DNA of 64,000 nt from Pontibacter sp. HSC-36F09. GTDB lineage: Bacteria > Bacteroidota > Bacteroidia > Cytophagales > Hymenobacteraceae. This document shows positions 25,847-35,794 of this stretch, in pieces (the first letter of the stretch is position 1; every line of letters starts with the position of its first letter). The notes beneath the pieces were generated by a model. That model saw only the letters and a list, made by a program, of their open reading frames with translations. It had not been told where the DNA came from and ran no database searches. The stretch covers positions 806,001 to 870,000 of the forward strand of contig NZ_JALKAA010000002.1 of the NCBI RefSeq assembly GCF_024171605.1, read 5' to 3'. Position numbers and translations under genes: made by a program.

Positions 25847-25878
25847 AGAAAAGGCAGCCATTTGCGGCTGCCTTTTCT
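25847..25878 (-). terminator. terminator of the T9SS Ig-repeat gene
   Basis: AGAAAAGGCAGCC (25847-25859) and GGCTGCCTTTTCT (25866-25878) form a perfect 13-bp stem over 6 nt. On the minus strand it runs into TTTTTTG. It separates the large secreted-protein gene from the lysC promoter region. Confidence 0.85.
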
Positions 25879-25898
25879 GTGGTTGTTATACCTGGTTC

Positions 25899-28800
25899 TT
25901 AATTCTTCATGATTCGGGTGGTGGATTCCATACCTTCGCCCACCACTTTCAGGATATACATGCCCGACTGTAATTGGCCTAGCTGAAGCTCCAGCACGTT
26001 CACCCCAGCATCCAGATCCAGGTCTTTGACTATGACGCGGCGACCATTGATGTCGTAGATGGTCATGGCGGCGACCTGTGCCTCCGGTACTGTGAGTGTT
26101 ACCTTGATCACGTCCTGGAACGGATTCGGATAAGCCTGCGTGGCCAGCTCGCGCGCCAGTCCTTTGGCATTTACCGCAATCACATTGCTGTAGGCGAACT
26201 GTCCATCGGTATCCACCTGCTTGAGGCGATAGTACACGGTGCCCTGCACTGGTGTGCGGTCAGTGAACTGGTACTTGGTTTCCAGACTGGTCGTGCCTTT
26301 GCCTTTCACCGTGCCAACTTTCTCGAAGCTCCTTGCATCTAGGCTGCGCTCTATCTCAAAGCGGTCGTTGTCCAGTTCCGAGGCCGTGAGCCACTCGAGG
26401 TGAGCCTGGTTGTTGCGGACCGTGGCTGTAAAGTATACCAACTCGACTGGGAGCGGGATGATGATCGGGGAGTCTTCATTGATCAAAATTGTCACTACCA
26501 GGTTTGTAACATCGCCCAAGGCGTCCACCAGTCTGACGTTAAGTTCATAGATGCCCGTTACAAGTAAATCTGGATTGCCCACTGTGATGTTACCGTTGGT
26601 AGGCGAGAGCACAAAGCCCGGAGGCAGCGTGCCGCTCAGCAGCGTAGCAGCCGTAATTCCGCCGTCAGTGTCCACTGTGTATGCCAGGGTGTCGCCGCTG
26701 ATGTACTCATCCCTGTATTTAGGTGGCAACACCACATATGAGGCTTCACAATTCACTGTGATTCTGACAATATTAACTACTGGAGGAGTTGGTGTGCCGC
26801 CGCAAGTGGTCACCACCGACCATTGGAATTCATAGATACCTGAAACCAGACCACTGACAGTAGAGTTCGGGTTGTTTACATTAGCAAAAGTCGGATCGGC
26901 ACTTCCTGCAGGTTTGGTCACGGTAGACCACGTGCCTACACCCGGTGCAGCCGATTGTGCTGCGAGAACAGCATCGCTGCCACAGACTTCCTGGTCTTCG
27001 CCGGCATTGGCTATACCTGGGTTGTTTGTAACTTCCACGGTGGCAGTTTGCAATACCCTGCGGGCCAGGCAGGAAGGACTCGACACTTCCACATAGAAGG
27101 TATAGGTGCCAGGTGTATTCAGAGCGGCTGAAGGTACGGTGATTATGTTGCCTGTGCCCTGTATTTCATCTCCAATCTGAGTCAGCGAGTTTCCAGGACC
27201 GACTTGAAATACATCATAAAGATAGTCGGCATTGGCTTGGGTAGACACATTGATTATTGCTGGTCCTCCAACGCATACCCTGTCATTGGTGGCAAACACC
27301 GGCCTGTCGATGGCTGGTCCGGAGATATTTGCCGTGTACCGTGCCGCATCTATCAGCACACACTGGTTGGTGTTATTGGTAATGACAACACTGTACGTCG
27401 CATTGAAATTAACCGGACCGGTTGATAAGTTGATCGTCGAGCCAGTGCCAGCAATTGGGTCACCTACCAACTCACCGGTTGCCTCGTTCAGTAGTTGATA
27501 GGTATAGCCTGATGCAGAGGTGCTGAGCTGCAGTAGGACAGTGGAACCTGCGCACACATTGCTTGTAAGCGGCACAACAGTATAGTTGGTTGGTGCCTGT
27601 GGCAGCACTGATTGGGTGATGGTTCCATTCAGGATAGCTTCACAGCTTGCAGGCAAAGCCTCTCCTGTAGCACCCATGATCCTGCGGGCTCTCACCGACA
27701 GCACTACATCTCTGTTAGCGTTTGTCGTGTTGCTGATCGGTCCTGACGTGATGGTAATCGCATCGCCCGTACCCATCACAGAAGCACCTGACTCTACTCC
27801 ATCAACCAGTAAGGAGTAGATCACTCCAAGTTGCGAGGAGGCCAGGTCTACGACTACAGGTGTACTTCCTCCACAAATGGTGGCCGGCGTGCTTGATGTT
27901 ACTGTGAAGGTGGTTGTCAGTGGTTCACATTCCACTATCACGCTTTCAGCAAATTCACTCTCGCACTGCCCGGTAGCCGTCACCGTAGCGCTTATCTCAG
28001 CACCTGGAAATATCTCCGTACGTGAGAAACCGGAGATGCTCCAAGTTCCATTCTCAGGTATAGAGATTGGGGTGAAGGGAGTACCGTCAATGTAGAGTGT
28101 CAATTGTGTGCCACCCGGGCCTGTTCCTGAGATCGTAGTGGCAGCTTCCAGGATGGGGCTGTTAATGGTCAGGCCTTCTGCCGATGTTTGTGGAGTAGCG
28201 GTGACAGGCTCAGAATCCGGACTTTGAGTTCCACCTGGGGCAGTGGCCCGCGCCGTGAAGGCTGTGCCCTGTGATATAGAGAGTCCGGTTACTGACCAGA
28301 AACCGTTCAGGTTAACAGTAGTCGGGGAGCCAACCGCTGTGCCACCAGCGTATACTTGGATCGATGTGCCGGCAGGTTCTGTTGATGTACCGGTTACAGT
28401 AGTCGTCACGCCGCAGTATTCCCCTGTGATGATGGGAGCTGTAGTTGCGCAGCTTGTTACGGTTACGCTTGATGACTCACCATAATAAGTAGTTGCCGTT
28501 CTGGCTCGGGCTAATAATGTGTTTCCGGCAGTGAAACCTAAATTGCCTGTGAAACTCCAGTTACCAGCAGCATCTGCTTGTGCTGTGTAGGCGTTGTCTG
28601 CTGTTGATACAAGGTATATTGGGCGGCTGTTAAGGAATACAGTCACGAAAGCGTTTGGCGCTGCTGTACCGGAAACTGTTGACGAACTGACGCAGACCGG
28701 AGTTGTAATTGTGGTGGCTGGGTTGGTAGCTGTCGTCAGACCATTTACGAACGGAGCGGATGGGTTTGACTGACAACCCGTGCCTATCTGTTGTGTTGCA

Positions 28801-30149
28801 GTAAACACGCCATTGCCAATACAGTTACTAGGTGCCTGTTGGGGAGTACAAATAACAAATTCCCATGTACCAGTGTTGCTTGCTGTTGTCGTTGTAACAC
28901 CACCTACTAATGTTGAGAGAAGCACTCCATTTCTGTAAACGCGAATTGTAGCACCGGGTGCCGATGTTCCTCTTATAAGTCTTCTAGATCCATCTGCACC
29001 TGTGATTGTTGGAACTGGTGCATTACAAATAGTGCTTGTTACTATAACTGCACTGGATACTTCAGAAACCGGGCGGTTTGGTGCAGTGGCTGTTGCTGTG
29101 ATGCGGTTACCTTCTGCCAATGTCACGCCACTAGGTAATGTGAATGTCCAATTTCCAGTAGCCGTTACAGCCGTATTGCCCAGCGCGGTGCCGTTTCGCT
29201 GCACCTGAATAATGGTACCGGCCGGTTCACGGGAAGTACCTGAGATGGCGGTTGCAGCAGTAGTTATTGGGAAATTGATAACCGGTGCAAACGTTCTAAT
29301 CTGAGCAATTTCGTTTGCTACCAGGTTGTTGAGCGTTACAGGAGGCGTGACGCCAATAATATCACGCCAGGCTGCAAGCGCTTCCTGGTTATAGGTTCTG
29401 AAATCTACTCCCGCTACGTCAGCCACTAGGCTTAGATCTGAAAGTGCGCTGCGCCCAAGATTGAGGGTACTGGCTACCATGCGCAGGGGGGTGCTGGGAG
29501 TGATCCCATTGCCAAAAGCGATAATCGGGACATAGAAATCATAGAAGTAATCCGCGTCGCCGCCGCCAACAGAAGCTGCCTGCGCTCGTTGCGAGAACTG
29601 AGTGACTGCGCCACTAAAGAGTGTTCGTGATGAAGTGCCAGTGTGACCGATGAGCCTCACCTCAGAGTTTGAGAAGAGCACCACTTCATACTCAAAACCC
29701 GGATTTGCGCCAGTGCCTGCAAAAGTATTGTCTGAGTCGATGAGGACACTGTACCCTCGCGCAGCTGATGAGATACCGCCCACCCTCAGTCTGAACATGA
29801 GGTTTCTGCCAACAAAATACACCTGTAGGGGAGAAGGAGAGGCAAAGTCGGTGTGGCTACCGGCTGTTCCGTTTTTAACATCCCCCAAAGGCTCTGATGC
29901 CAGCGTAGGCAATGCCCGGTAGGGAATTTCACTGATCCCTTCTCCAATATCATTGGTGCCTGAGAATCCGGTGGCTGTTGTCGATATATAGTCGTCACCG
30001 TTTGGATCTAATATAACCTCCCCACCGTTTCTGGCTGACTGTACAATCATGCCAGGCGTTTGCGCAAAAGCGCTTGCGATCGTAACTACGAGTAAAATAG
30101 CAACCAACAGGCTGCTCCGTAGAAACGAGACTTGTATAAATTTTTTCAT
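25899..30149 (-). CDS. large secreted Ig-repeat protein with T9SS sorting domain
   Basis: A 1416-residue exported protein. It has a signal peptide (1-29, ending ASAFAQ), an N-terminal region about 30-270 with aromatic-rich beta strands (FRLRVGGISSAARGYSVLIDSD), and several bacterial Ig-like repeats about 280-760 (each with ISGT..EPAGTIIQVQRNG-type strands and GNWTFT). PKD/Ig-like gliding-type repeats follow to about 1130 (AGEDQEVCGSDAVLAAQS), then a cadherin/put-Ig-like module (GTLPPGFVLSPTNGNITVG), a fibronectin-like module (NNQAHLEWLTASELDNDRFEIERS) and a type A C-terminal sorting domain (AYPNPFQDVIKVTL ... GMYILKVVGEG). It should be exported by type IX secretion to the cell surface. Adhesin or matrix protein is likely, but the ligand is unknown. 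Monocistronic. Confidence 0.88.
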   Translation of the reverse strand: MKKFIQVSFLRSSLLVAILLVVTIASAFAQTPGMIVQSARNGGEVILDPNGDDYISTTATGFSGTNDIGEGISEIPYRALPTLASEPLGDVKNGTAGSHTDFASPSPLQVYFVGRNLMFRLRVGGISSAARGYSVLIDSDNTFAGTGANPGFEYEVVLFSNSEVRLIGHTGTSSRTLFSGAVTQFSQRAQAASVGGGDADYFYDFYVPIIAFGNGITPSTPLRMVASTLNLGRSALSDLSLVADVAGVDFRTYNQEALAAWRDIIGVTPPVTLNNLVANEIAQIRTFAPVINFPITTAATAISGTSREPAGTIIQVQRNGTALGNTAVTATGNWTFTLPSGVTLAEGNRITATATAPNRPVSEVSSAVIVTSTICNAPVPTITGADGSRRLIRGTSAPGATIRVYRNGVLLSTLVGGVTTTTASNTGTWEFVICTPQQAPSNCIGNGVFTATQQIGTGCQSNPSAPFVNGLTTATNPATTITTPVCVSSSTVSGTAAPNAFVTVFLNSRPIYLVSTADNAYTAQADAAGNWSFTGNLGFTAGNTLLARARTATTYYGESSSVTVTSCATTAPIITGEYCGVTTTVTGTSTEPAGTSIQVYAGGTAVGSPTTVNLNGFWSVTGLSISQGTAFTARATAPGGTQSPDSEPVTATPQTSAEGLTINSPILEAATTISGTGPGGTQLTLYIDGTPFTPISIPENGTWSISGFSRTEIFPGAEISATVTATGQCESEFAESVIVECEPLTTTFTVTSSTPATICGGSTPVVVDLASSQLGVIYSLLVDGVESGASVMGTGDAITITSGPISNTTNANRDVVLSVRARRIMGATGEALPASCEAILNGTITQSVLPQAPTNYTVVPLTSNVCAGSTVLLQLSTSASGYTYQLLNEATGELVGDPIAGTGSTINLSTGPVNFNATYSVVITNNTNQCVLIDAARYTANISGPAIDRPVFATNDRVCVGGPAIINVSTQANADYLYDVFQVGPGNSLTQIGDEIQGTGNIITVPSAALNTPGTYTFYVEVSSPSCLARRVLQTATVEVTNNPGIANAGEDQEVCGSDAVLAAQSAAPGVGTWSTVTKPAGSADPTFANVNNPNSTVSGLVSGIYEFQWSVVTTCGGTPTPPVVNIVRITVNCEASYVVLPPKYRDEYISGDTLAYTVDTDGGITAATLLSGTLPPGFVLSPTNGNITVGNPDLLVTGIYELNVRLVDALGDVTNLVVTILINEDSPIIIPLPVELVYFTATVRNNQAHLEWLTASELDNDRFEIERSLDARSFEKVGTVKGKGTTSLETKYQFTDRTPVQGTVYYRLKQVDTDGQFAYSNVIAVNAKGLARELATQAYPNPFQDVIKVTLTVPEAQVAAMTIYDINGRRVIVKDLDLDAGVNVLELQLGQLQSGMYILKVVGEGMESTTRIMKN

Positions 30150-30605
30150 AGTCTGGGTAAAAGTTTGTTATGGCAAGTATTTAGTTAAAAGGTAATTAAT
30201 ACAAAAAAGTTAGTGTGAATCAGGCAGGTCATGCCCTATTCGCACTTTTAGATTGTATTGAGTTATACGTGCCTGTGCTATAAAACTTTAGTGTGCAATT
30301 GGACTGGAATCGAAAAGTAAGGCAGTGGTAAATTGTATTAATAAGTTCCTATATTAATATACCTTAATCTTAGTGTAGGCAAAATTTAGTTTGTTTCCTG
30401 TGTTATGCTCGATTTCACAGAGAAGGATAAGAGAAGAGTAAACTATAAAAAAAGCAGAGGCTACGTAATAGCGTTGAAACTATGCAATTTTAGAAATGGG
30501 GTCTAAAGGAAGATGTAGTGGAAATGTACAATAATTGTACTATATAGAAGATGTCTATGGATTGAATTAAAACAGTCTCATAAATTGTATTTTTACAATT
30601 TATTT
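30150..30605. other. AT-rich intergenic stretch with small palindromes
   Basis: No coding frame on either strand. It should contain the leader of the Ig-repeat gene, but no TAnnTTTG box was found in the right orientation. GTACAAT (30526-30532) and ATTGTAC (30534-30540) make a 15-nt palindrome. One TATACCT word lies near 30358. Confidence 0.4.
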
Positions 30606-31805
30606 CTAAACTATACAAAGGATAATGCTGGCGGCATTTCCGCCGAAACCTGCCGCGTTCATCATAAGGCGTTGCATGCCTAAAGGGGGTGAAGTTGGGA
30701 ATGATAAAGGGTAATCAGGTGGAGTAATTTGTTGTCGATCAAGTAGATGCAGTGCATACTGTAGACTAAGGGCACCGGAGGCGCCTAATGTATGACCAAG
30801 CAGGTGTTTATTCGTGGTGATAGCGGGGGGATTATTTTTGAAGATTGCTTTAATTGCATTTAATTCAGCCGTGTCTCCCGCCCTGGTGCCGGGCGAATGC
30901 GTAATGATGGCATCAACAGATTGCTTTTGAAGCGGGAGCTGTGACAAGGCATGCTGCATGGATTGTTGAAAATTGAGTCCTTCAGCGGATATGCCTGTTT
31001 TGCTTTTGATTGGCTCAAAACCGAAACCAACTGCTTCGATCACCATATCGCCTTTCATAAGCTGAGAGGTAGTTGCTTTCTCGAGGGCCAGAACGGCTGC
31101 ACCTTCGCCCAGCACAAAGGTATTCTCGCCGGAAGTACCATAGGGTTGGCAAGGAAAAGGCTGGTCGTGCATGGAAGAGTAAATTCCGATTGCTTTCATT
31201 TGGGCAATCGTGAAATCGGTGAGGGGTGCTTCGGTGCCACCGGCCAGAAAGCGGTTGGCCATACCTGCCCGCAGCCAGGCTACTCCGTTTGCTATGGCCA
31301 TCAGCGCCGTGCTGCAAGTAATGGAGTGGCTGATCTGCGCACCGCCCGCATTCACGGCGTGACCTACCCAACTGGACAAATTTCCCAATGTAGTGGTAGG
31401 CGAGGCAGAAGCCGAGAGTCGCTCTTGCTGAAAAGCCTCAAAATGCTGCTCAAATAAGCCGGTAGCCCCTCTGGAGGAGCCGATATTCACAGCCAGGTCT
31501 TGCTGTGGTACTGAAGAAGCATTCAACCAACCCGCCTGATCTGCTGCCTGACGGGCAGCGTAGATGGCCATGAGCACAGAACGGTCCAGTTGACGATAGC
31601 TGGGGTTCTCAGCCTGGAGTTTTCGTAATGCGCTTTCGCCAGCTGCTGAGAGGGCGGCTACAGGGGTTGGCTGCTGCAGGTGTTTTATAACAGAAAAAGA
31701 AGGCCTGCCGGAAAGATAGGCTTGTGCCGCAGATTGCGCATTTATACCTAATGCAGAGATTGCCCCGCAGCCCCTGATCACGATATGTTCTCTTTCAGCT
31801 TCCAA
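30606..31805 (-). CDS. beta-ketoacyl-ACP synthase (KAS I/II type) in the biotin locus
   Basis: A 399-residue condensing enzyme of the FabB/FabF fold. The complete Cys-His-His triad is visible: C164 (SITCSTALMA), H303 (THSPGTRAGD) and H338 (KHLLGHTLGASGAL). The N-terminus REHIVIRGCGAISALGINAQSAAQAY matches the family. It should elongate acyl-ACP chains with malonyl-ACP in the cytoplasm. It lies 74 nt after bioA on the same strand, at the end of the biotin gene string, while bioC and bioH are not seen. A role in building the pimeloyl moiety is therefore plausible but inferred. Other polyketide or lipid roles remain possible. Confidence 0.88.
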   Translation of the reverse strand: MEAEREHIVIRGCGAISALGINAQSAAQAYLSGRPSFSVIKHLQQPTPVAALSAAGESALRKLQAENPSYRQLDRSVLMAIYAARQAADQAGWLNASSVPQQDLAVNIGSSRGATGLFEQHFEAFQQERLSASASPTTTLGNLSSWVGHAVNAGGAQISHSITCSTALMAIANGVAWLRAGMANRFLAGGTEAPLTDFTIAQMKAIGIYSSMHDQPFPCQPYGTSGENTFVLGEGAAVLALEKATTSQLMKGDMVIEAVGFGFEPIKSKTGISAEGLNFQQSMQHALSQLPLQKQSVDAIITHSPGTRAGDTAELNAIKAIFKNNPPAITTNKHLLGHTLGASGALSLQYALHLLDRQQITPPDYPLSFPTSPPLGMQRLMMNAAGFGGNAASIILCIV

Positions 31806-31879
31806 ATCAATCGCAAAGGTAAAGGGTTTCAGACGAAATTTCCTCAGGTGTTGACCGGGACTATGGAAGTCAGACAGGA

Positions 31880-33208
31880 TTAATCATGCAAAGTAGTCTG
31901 AGATGACGGCTCAAAGTAACGTGCGCCGGTGATCAGTTCGCGCATACCTTGGATGGTCAGGTATACCTGGTCAAGCTGTGCATCGGTAATGCAGTAGGGA
32001 GGAATCACATAGATAATGTTGCCGAGCGGACGCAGAATCACACCTTGTTCCAGGGCAAAGCTGTAAAGTGTATCGCCCAGTTTGTTGAAGTAAGAAGTGC
32101 CGTCGGCTTCGAACTCCACTGCCAGAATGGTGCCTCGCTGCCTTACATCCACTACTTTATCCATTGACCTTAACTGCTCGGCAAAAGCTGCGTGGCGCTT
32201 GCTGATGCGGTCGATGTGTTGCTGGGTTTCTTCCTGTAGCAGCAAATCCAGGCTGGCCAGACCAGCGGCGCAGGCAACGGGGTTGCCGGTGTAGCTGTGC
32301 CCGTGAAACAGGGTTTTGCGCTTGTCATCGCTCAGGAAGGCTTCGTAGATCTTTTCGTTACAGGAAGTGGCACCCAGCGCCATCGTGCCGCCGGTGAGCC
32401 CTTTTGAGAGCGTAACCATATCCGGTTTATGCTGCAAATAATCGCTGGCGAATGTGCGGCCGGTGCGACCGAAACCTGTCATCACCTCATCGGCAATAGT
32501 CAGGATGTCGTGCTGCTGGCAGATGGTGAGCAACAGGTCGAGTACCTCCGGCTGATACATCACCATACCTGCCGTGCCGAGTACCAGTGGTTCGTAAATA
32601 AATGCTGCTACGTCGCCACCTCGGGCAAAAGCCTCCAGCTGTTTTACGGTTTCTTCTTCCTGCCCAGGTATAGGCACATCAATGAATTCCACCTCGAACA
32701 AATATGACCAAAAGGGGGCTGTAAAGGCGCTGCGGGCGCTCACGGCCATGGCACCAAAGGTGTCGCCGTGGTAGCTGTTACGGAAGGCGATGATTTTTCG
32801 CTTCGGTATACCTGTGTTCTGCCAGTATTGTATGGCCATTTTTAGCGCGACCTCTACAGCGGTGGAGCCATTGTCGGAGTAAAAGATGCGGCTCTGGCCC
32901 TGGGGTAAGATCCGTATTAAGCGTTCGGCAAAAGTTACCGCGGCGGGATGCGTGAATCCGGCAAAAATGACGTGCTCCAGGGTCTGCAATTGCTCCGCAA
33001 CTTTTTGGGCGATGTAGGGGTGCGCATGCCCGTGCAGGTTTACCCACCACGAAGCTACTGCATCGATGTACGTCTTTCCGTCCTCTGCATAGAGTAAAGC
33101 TCCTTCGCCCCGCACAATAGGTATAGGGAGGGCGGCGGTTTTCATCTGCGTGTACGGGTGCCAGATGACCCGTTGGTCGCGGCTGGCAAGGTTATCAGAA
33201 AGGGGCAT
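31880..33208 (-). CDS. bioA: adenosylmethionine-8-amino-7-oxononanoate aminotransferase
   Basis: Class III PLP aminotransferase of biotin synthesis that converts KAPA to DAPA with S-adenosylmethionine as amino donor; 442 residues. Landmarks are RVIWHPYTQMKTAALPIPIVRGEG (substrate-side N-terminus), ASWWVNLHGHAHPYIAQ, FYSDNGSTAVEVALKMA, and RNSYHGDTFGAMAVS. The catalytic lysine is in TLSKGLTGGTMALGAT, and GHSYTGNPVACAA and RPLGNIIYVIPPYCI also match. The WHPYTQ and HGH segments are BioA-specific and separate it from ornithine/GABA aminotransferases. It lies between the HEAT-like gene and the ketoacyl synthase on the minus strand. Confidence 0.95.
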   Translation of the reverse strand: MPLSDNLASRDQRVIWHPYTQMKTAALPIPIVRGEGALLYAEDGKTYIDAVASWWVNLHGHAHPYIAQKVAEQLQTLEHVIFAGFTHPAAVTFAERLIRILPQGQSRIFYSDNGSTAVEVALKMAIQYWQNTGIPKRKIIAFRNSYHGDTFGAMAVSARSAFTAPFWSYLFEVEFIDVPIPGQEEETVKQLEAFARGGDVAAFIYEPLVLGTAGMVMYQPEVLDLLLTICQQHDILTIADEVMTGFGRTGRTFASDYLQHKPDMVTLSKGLTGGTMALGATSCNEKIYEAFLSDDKRKTLFHGHSYTGNPVACAAGLASLDLLLQEETQQHIDRISKRHAAFAEQLRSMDKVVDVRQRGTILAVEFEADGTSYFNKLGDTLYSFALEQGVILRPLGNIIYVIPPYCITDAQLDQVYLTIQGMRELITGARYFEPSSQTTLHD

Positions 33209-33257
33209 AAGTCAGGTATAGCTCTGGTGCGAAAGTATAAAACACCGGGGTATTTGC

Positions 33258-33827
33258 CTACCGATTGTGTGGAAAAAAGCGCTTTAGCAGCCTTTTGCCC
33301 CGGCTGAGCATGGCAGGGGAGCCGTCTTTCAGCAGAAATTCAATCTGAGCTTTCAGCTCGTCTTTTATCCATGGAAACTCATCTTGCAGGTATGCCAATA
33401 CATCCAGGCAGTTAACCTTTACTGCTACAGGTGTGCGCGGATCGATCAACCACTCAAACATGGTTTCCACGACGGCTTCATGTTCAGGTATAGCGCTCCA
33501 GGCGGTGCTGTAGATAGGCCTTGCCTTGGGATTGGCGCAGCACATCAGTATTTTGGTGAAATGCCGCTGGCAACTCAGGTTATGCTGAGCAGACAATTGG
33601 CTGACAAAATCCGGCAGGTGAGGCACGAACTGTTCGGGGTAGGTATGGGCCACTTCTTCCAGCACCCAGGCAGCCCGAAAAGCAACAGCTGGTTTGTGCT
33701 GCGTGTAACAAAGACGCAGCAAATCCGCGACTGGCAGCTTGCCTGAATTCGCCTGAGCCGCCAAATGCTGTACCTGCGCTTTGCTCTGTATCTGACTCAA
33801 AACCTCAAAAAGTTCTTCTGTATGCAT
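33258..33827 (-). CDS. HEAT/ARM-like helical repeat protein
   Basis: A 189-residue all-helical protein. Repeated pairs of amphipathic helices are visible (FRAAWVLEEVAHTYPEQFVPHLPDFVSQL, CQRHFTKILMCC, VVETMFEWLIDPRTPVAVKVNCLDVLAYLQDEFP). This fits a short HEAT/ARM scaffold. No catalytic motif, signal peptide or membrane segment. It stands between bioD and bioA on the same strand, separated by 189 nt and 49 nt. The position may be incidental, since similar genes occur elsewhere in Bacteroidota. Function not inferred. Confidence 0.72.
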   Translation of the reverse strand: MHTEELFEVLSQIQSKAQVQHLAAQANSGKLPVADLLRLCYTQHKPAVAFRAAWVLEEVAHTYPEQFVPHLPDFVSQLSAQHNLSCQRHFTKILMCCANPKARPIYSTAWSAIPEHEAVVETMFEWLIDPRTPVAVKVNCLDVLAYLQDEFPWIKDELKAQIEFLLKDGSPAMLSRGKRLLKRFFPHNR

Positions 33828-34016
33828 GCGCCATGTCCAGAATTTGGGAAATCAGGTATAGCACCTGACCAAATTTAGGTATAGAGAATAGCTTTTCATA
33901 GCACTAATAGCAAGGAAATTGCCTGGTGCCATGTCAGGTTTTAAGCGGAAGTTGTAATCGTTTTAGTAGAGTTTAACCAATAGGCAAGGTGTAGGTGTAT
34001 CCTTTGTTATATGAAC

Positions 34017-34631
34017 TTACAGGTATGGGGTGAAGCTCTTAGCATACTCAGCTACAGCCTCTTGGCAAAAGTCAGCTTCCTGCCGGATAGAGGGTAGACG
34101 GCGCAGTCCGGTATACTTGATGATGAAGTCTTCTGAAGTCTGGTTTTCTTCCCCGTTAAAAATGATGCCCGCCACCGGCACTTTGCGGTAGCGCAGCACC
34201 TCGGCCGTGAGCAAGGTATGGTTAATGCTGCCCAGGTAGTTCCTGGAAACCAGTATCACCTCCAGACCCAGCTGCTGCACCAGGTCCAGCACCAGGTAGC
34301 GCTTGTTAAGGGGCACCATCAGGCCGCCAGCTCCCTCCACGATTAGGTTATTCTGCGTTTCGGGGAGTTTCAGACCGTGCACATCTATTTCTATACCTTC
34401 GGCGGCCGCTGCTTTGTGCGGAGACGAGGCCATCTTCAGGCGATAAGCTTCGGGGTGAAACACAGAAATCTCATTCGACACCAGGCTTTTGACCATGTCG
34501 GTGTCCGTAAAATCGAGGCCGCCCGCCTGCACGGGTTTCCAGTAATCGGCGTGTAAGGCTTCGGTGAGTATGGCTGCGGCAACTGTTTTGCCAACGTCCG
34601 TTCCGATGCCTGTTACAAAATATCTTTTCAT
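34017..34631 (-). CDS. bioD: dethiobiotin synthetase
   Basis: ATP-dependent carboxylase that closes the ureido ring of dethiobiotin; 204 residues, slightly shorter than the E. coli enzyme. The P-loop variant GIGTDVGKTVAAAIL is at the N-terminus. The substrate-lysine region YWKPVQAGGLDFTD and the loop VEGAGGLMVPLN are characteristic. The HPEAYRLKMASSPHKAAAAEG segment matches BioD. The start overlaps the bioF stop by 4 nt (ATGA), so they are translationally coupled. Cytoplasmic homodimer by family. Confidence 0.94.
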   Translation of the reverse strand: MKRYFVTGIGTDVGKTVAAAILTEALHADYWKPVQAGGLDFTDTDMVKSLVSNEISVFHPEAYRLKMASSPHKAAAAEGIEIDVHGLKLPETQNNLIVEGAGGLMVPLNKRYLVLDLVQQLGLEVILVSRNYLGSINHTLLTAEVLRYRKVPVAGIIFNGEENQTSEDFIIKYTGLRRLPSIRQEADFCQEAVAEYAKSFTPYL

Positions 34632-35794
34632 GTACCTTTCGCTATGGCCTGCACGAGGCCGTCAATTTCTTCTTCACTATTATAGGCATGCACGATCACG
34701 CGGAGCCGTTCTGTGCCGGCAGGCACAGTTGGGGGCAACACGGGGCGCACATCAAATCCAGCTTGTTGCAGCGCAGCCGCAAGCGTCTTGAGTTGCCGGG
34801 GCTCTTGCGGGAAAACAGATAGGATCACACTGTCTTCCGGGGTGCAGCGTATGCCGCTAAGTTTGTTCAGTTTTTGGTACAGTCGGGTTGCGAGTTGCTG
34901 CACGCGCTCACGCTGGGGCGCGAGTTCGGGCAGCAGGGTATAAGCACACTTCAGAGCTACCAGCGCATGCGTCGGCAGACCCGTTGTGTATATAAATGCT
35001 CTACTATAATTGATCAAAAAGTCGCGCAGCACTTGTGGACCGACCACAGTTGCTCCATGTGCGCCCATGGCTTTTCCATAGGTGATGACCTGCGCAAATA
35101 CTTGTTTTTCCAGCCCAAGAGCCACTGTTAATCCTTCGCCTTTATCGCCATAAAGACCCACGGCATGGGCTTCGTCCACAATCAAAGCGGCCCCCTGCTC
35201 GTTGCATACCTGAGCCAGTTCTTGCAAAGGTGCTTTGCCGCCATCCATGGAGTAAACCGATTCTACCACCACGTATACCTGTCCGGTCGCGCGCTTCATT
35301 TTTTGCCGGAGGTCCTCTACGCTGTTGTGCCTGAAACTGTAGGTTTTGGCAAAGCTCAACCGCAGCCCGTCCTTCATAGAGGCATGGCTGGCCTCGTCGT
35401 AAAACACCGTGTCTCCACGCTGCGGCAAAGCAGACAATAGCCCCACATTGGCCGTATACCCCGAGTTGAAAAGCAGCGCTGCCTCCCCCTTGTGGAAAGA
35501 CGCAACTATACCTTCCAGCTCTTCGAAAAGGCCGTGGTTGCCGGATAGCAGTCGGGAGCCCGTTGCTCCCAAAGGCAAATGTCTGTAGCGTTCCTCTTCC
35601 TTACGGATGAGCGCCCGCAATTTCTCACTGCGAGCAAGGCCGAGGTAGTCGTTGGAGCAGAAGTCAATGAGCCCGGCGGTAGTTTTAAGCGAACGCAATG
35701 TCCCCTGCGCCGCCCGCTCCGCCAGGTTCTGCTGTAGTTTATTTTTTAATGGACTATTAGACAAAGGAATTCCTGACAAAAGATTGAATGACAA
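34628..35794 (-). CDS. bioF: 8-amino-7-oxononanoate synthase
   Basis: PLP alpha-oxoamine synthase that condenses L-alanine with a pimeloyl thioester; 388 residues. Landmarks are LIDFCSNDYLGLA, GATGSRLLSGNHGLFEELE, FNSGYTANVGLLSAL, ESVYSMDGGKAPL, VDEAHAVGLYGDKGEG, and the PLP lysine in ITYGKAMGAHGATVVG. The SNDYLGL and GSRLL signatures are shared with KBL and ALA synthase, but the operon context favours BioF. The start ATG at 35794 follows bioB by 59 nt, a spacer with repeated TCTTTTGTC words. It overlaps bioD. Confidence 0.93.
   Translation of the reverse strand: MSFNLLSGIPLSNSPLKNKLQQNLAERAAQGTLRSLKTTAGLIDFCSNDYLGLARSEKLRALIRKEEERYRHLPLGATGSRLLSGNHGLFEELEGIVASFHKGEAALLFNSGYTANVGLLSALPQRGDTVFYDEASHASMKDGLRLSFAKTYSFRHNSVEDLRQKMKRATGQVYVVVESVYSMDGGKAPLQELAQVCNEQGAALIVDEAHAVGLYGDKGEGLTVALGLEKQVFAQVITYGKAMGAHGATVVGPQVLRDFLINYSRAFIYTTGLPTHALVALKCAYTLLPELAPQRERVQQLATRLYQKLNKLSGIRCTPEDSVILSVFPQEPRQLKTLAAALQQAGFDVRPVLPPTVPAGTERLRVIVHAYNSEEEIDGLVQAIAKGT

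Noticed and set aside
25899-30149. Possible series of frame-broken smaller genes in the Ig-repeat region
   Set aside because: One uninterrupted 1416-codon frame runs from signal peptide to sorting domain.
34628-35794. Reading bioF as glycine C-acetyltransferase (kbl)
   Set aside because: The sequence family is shared, but overlap with bioD and adjacency to bioB favour BioF. No threonine dehydrogenase is nearby.
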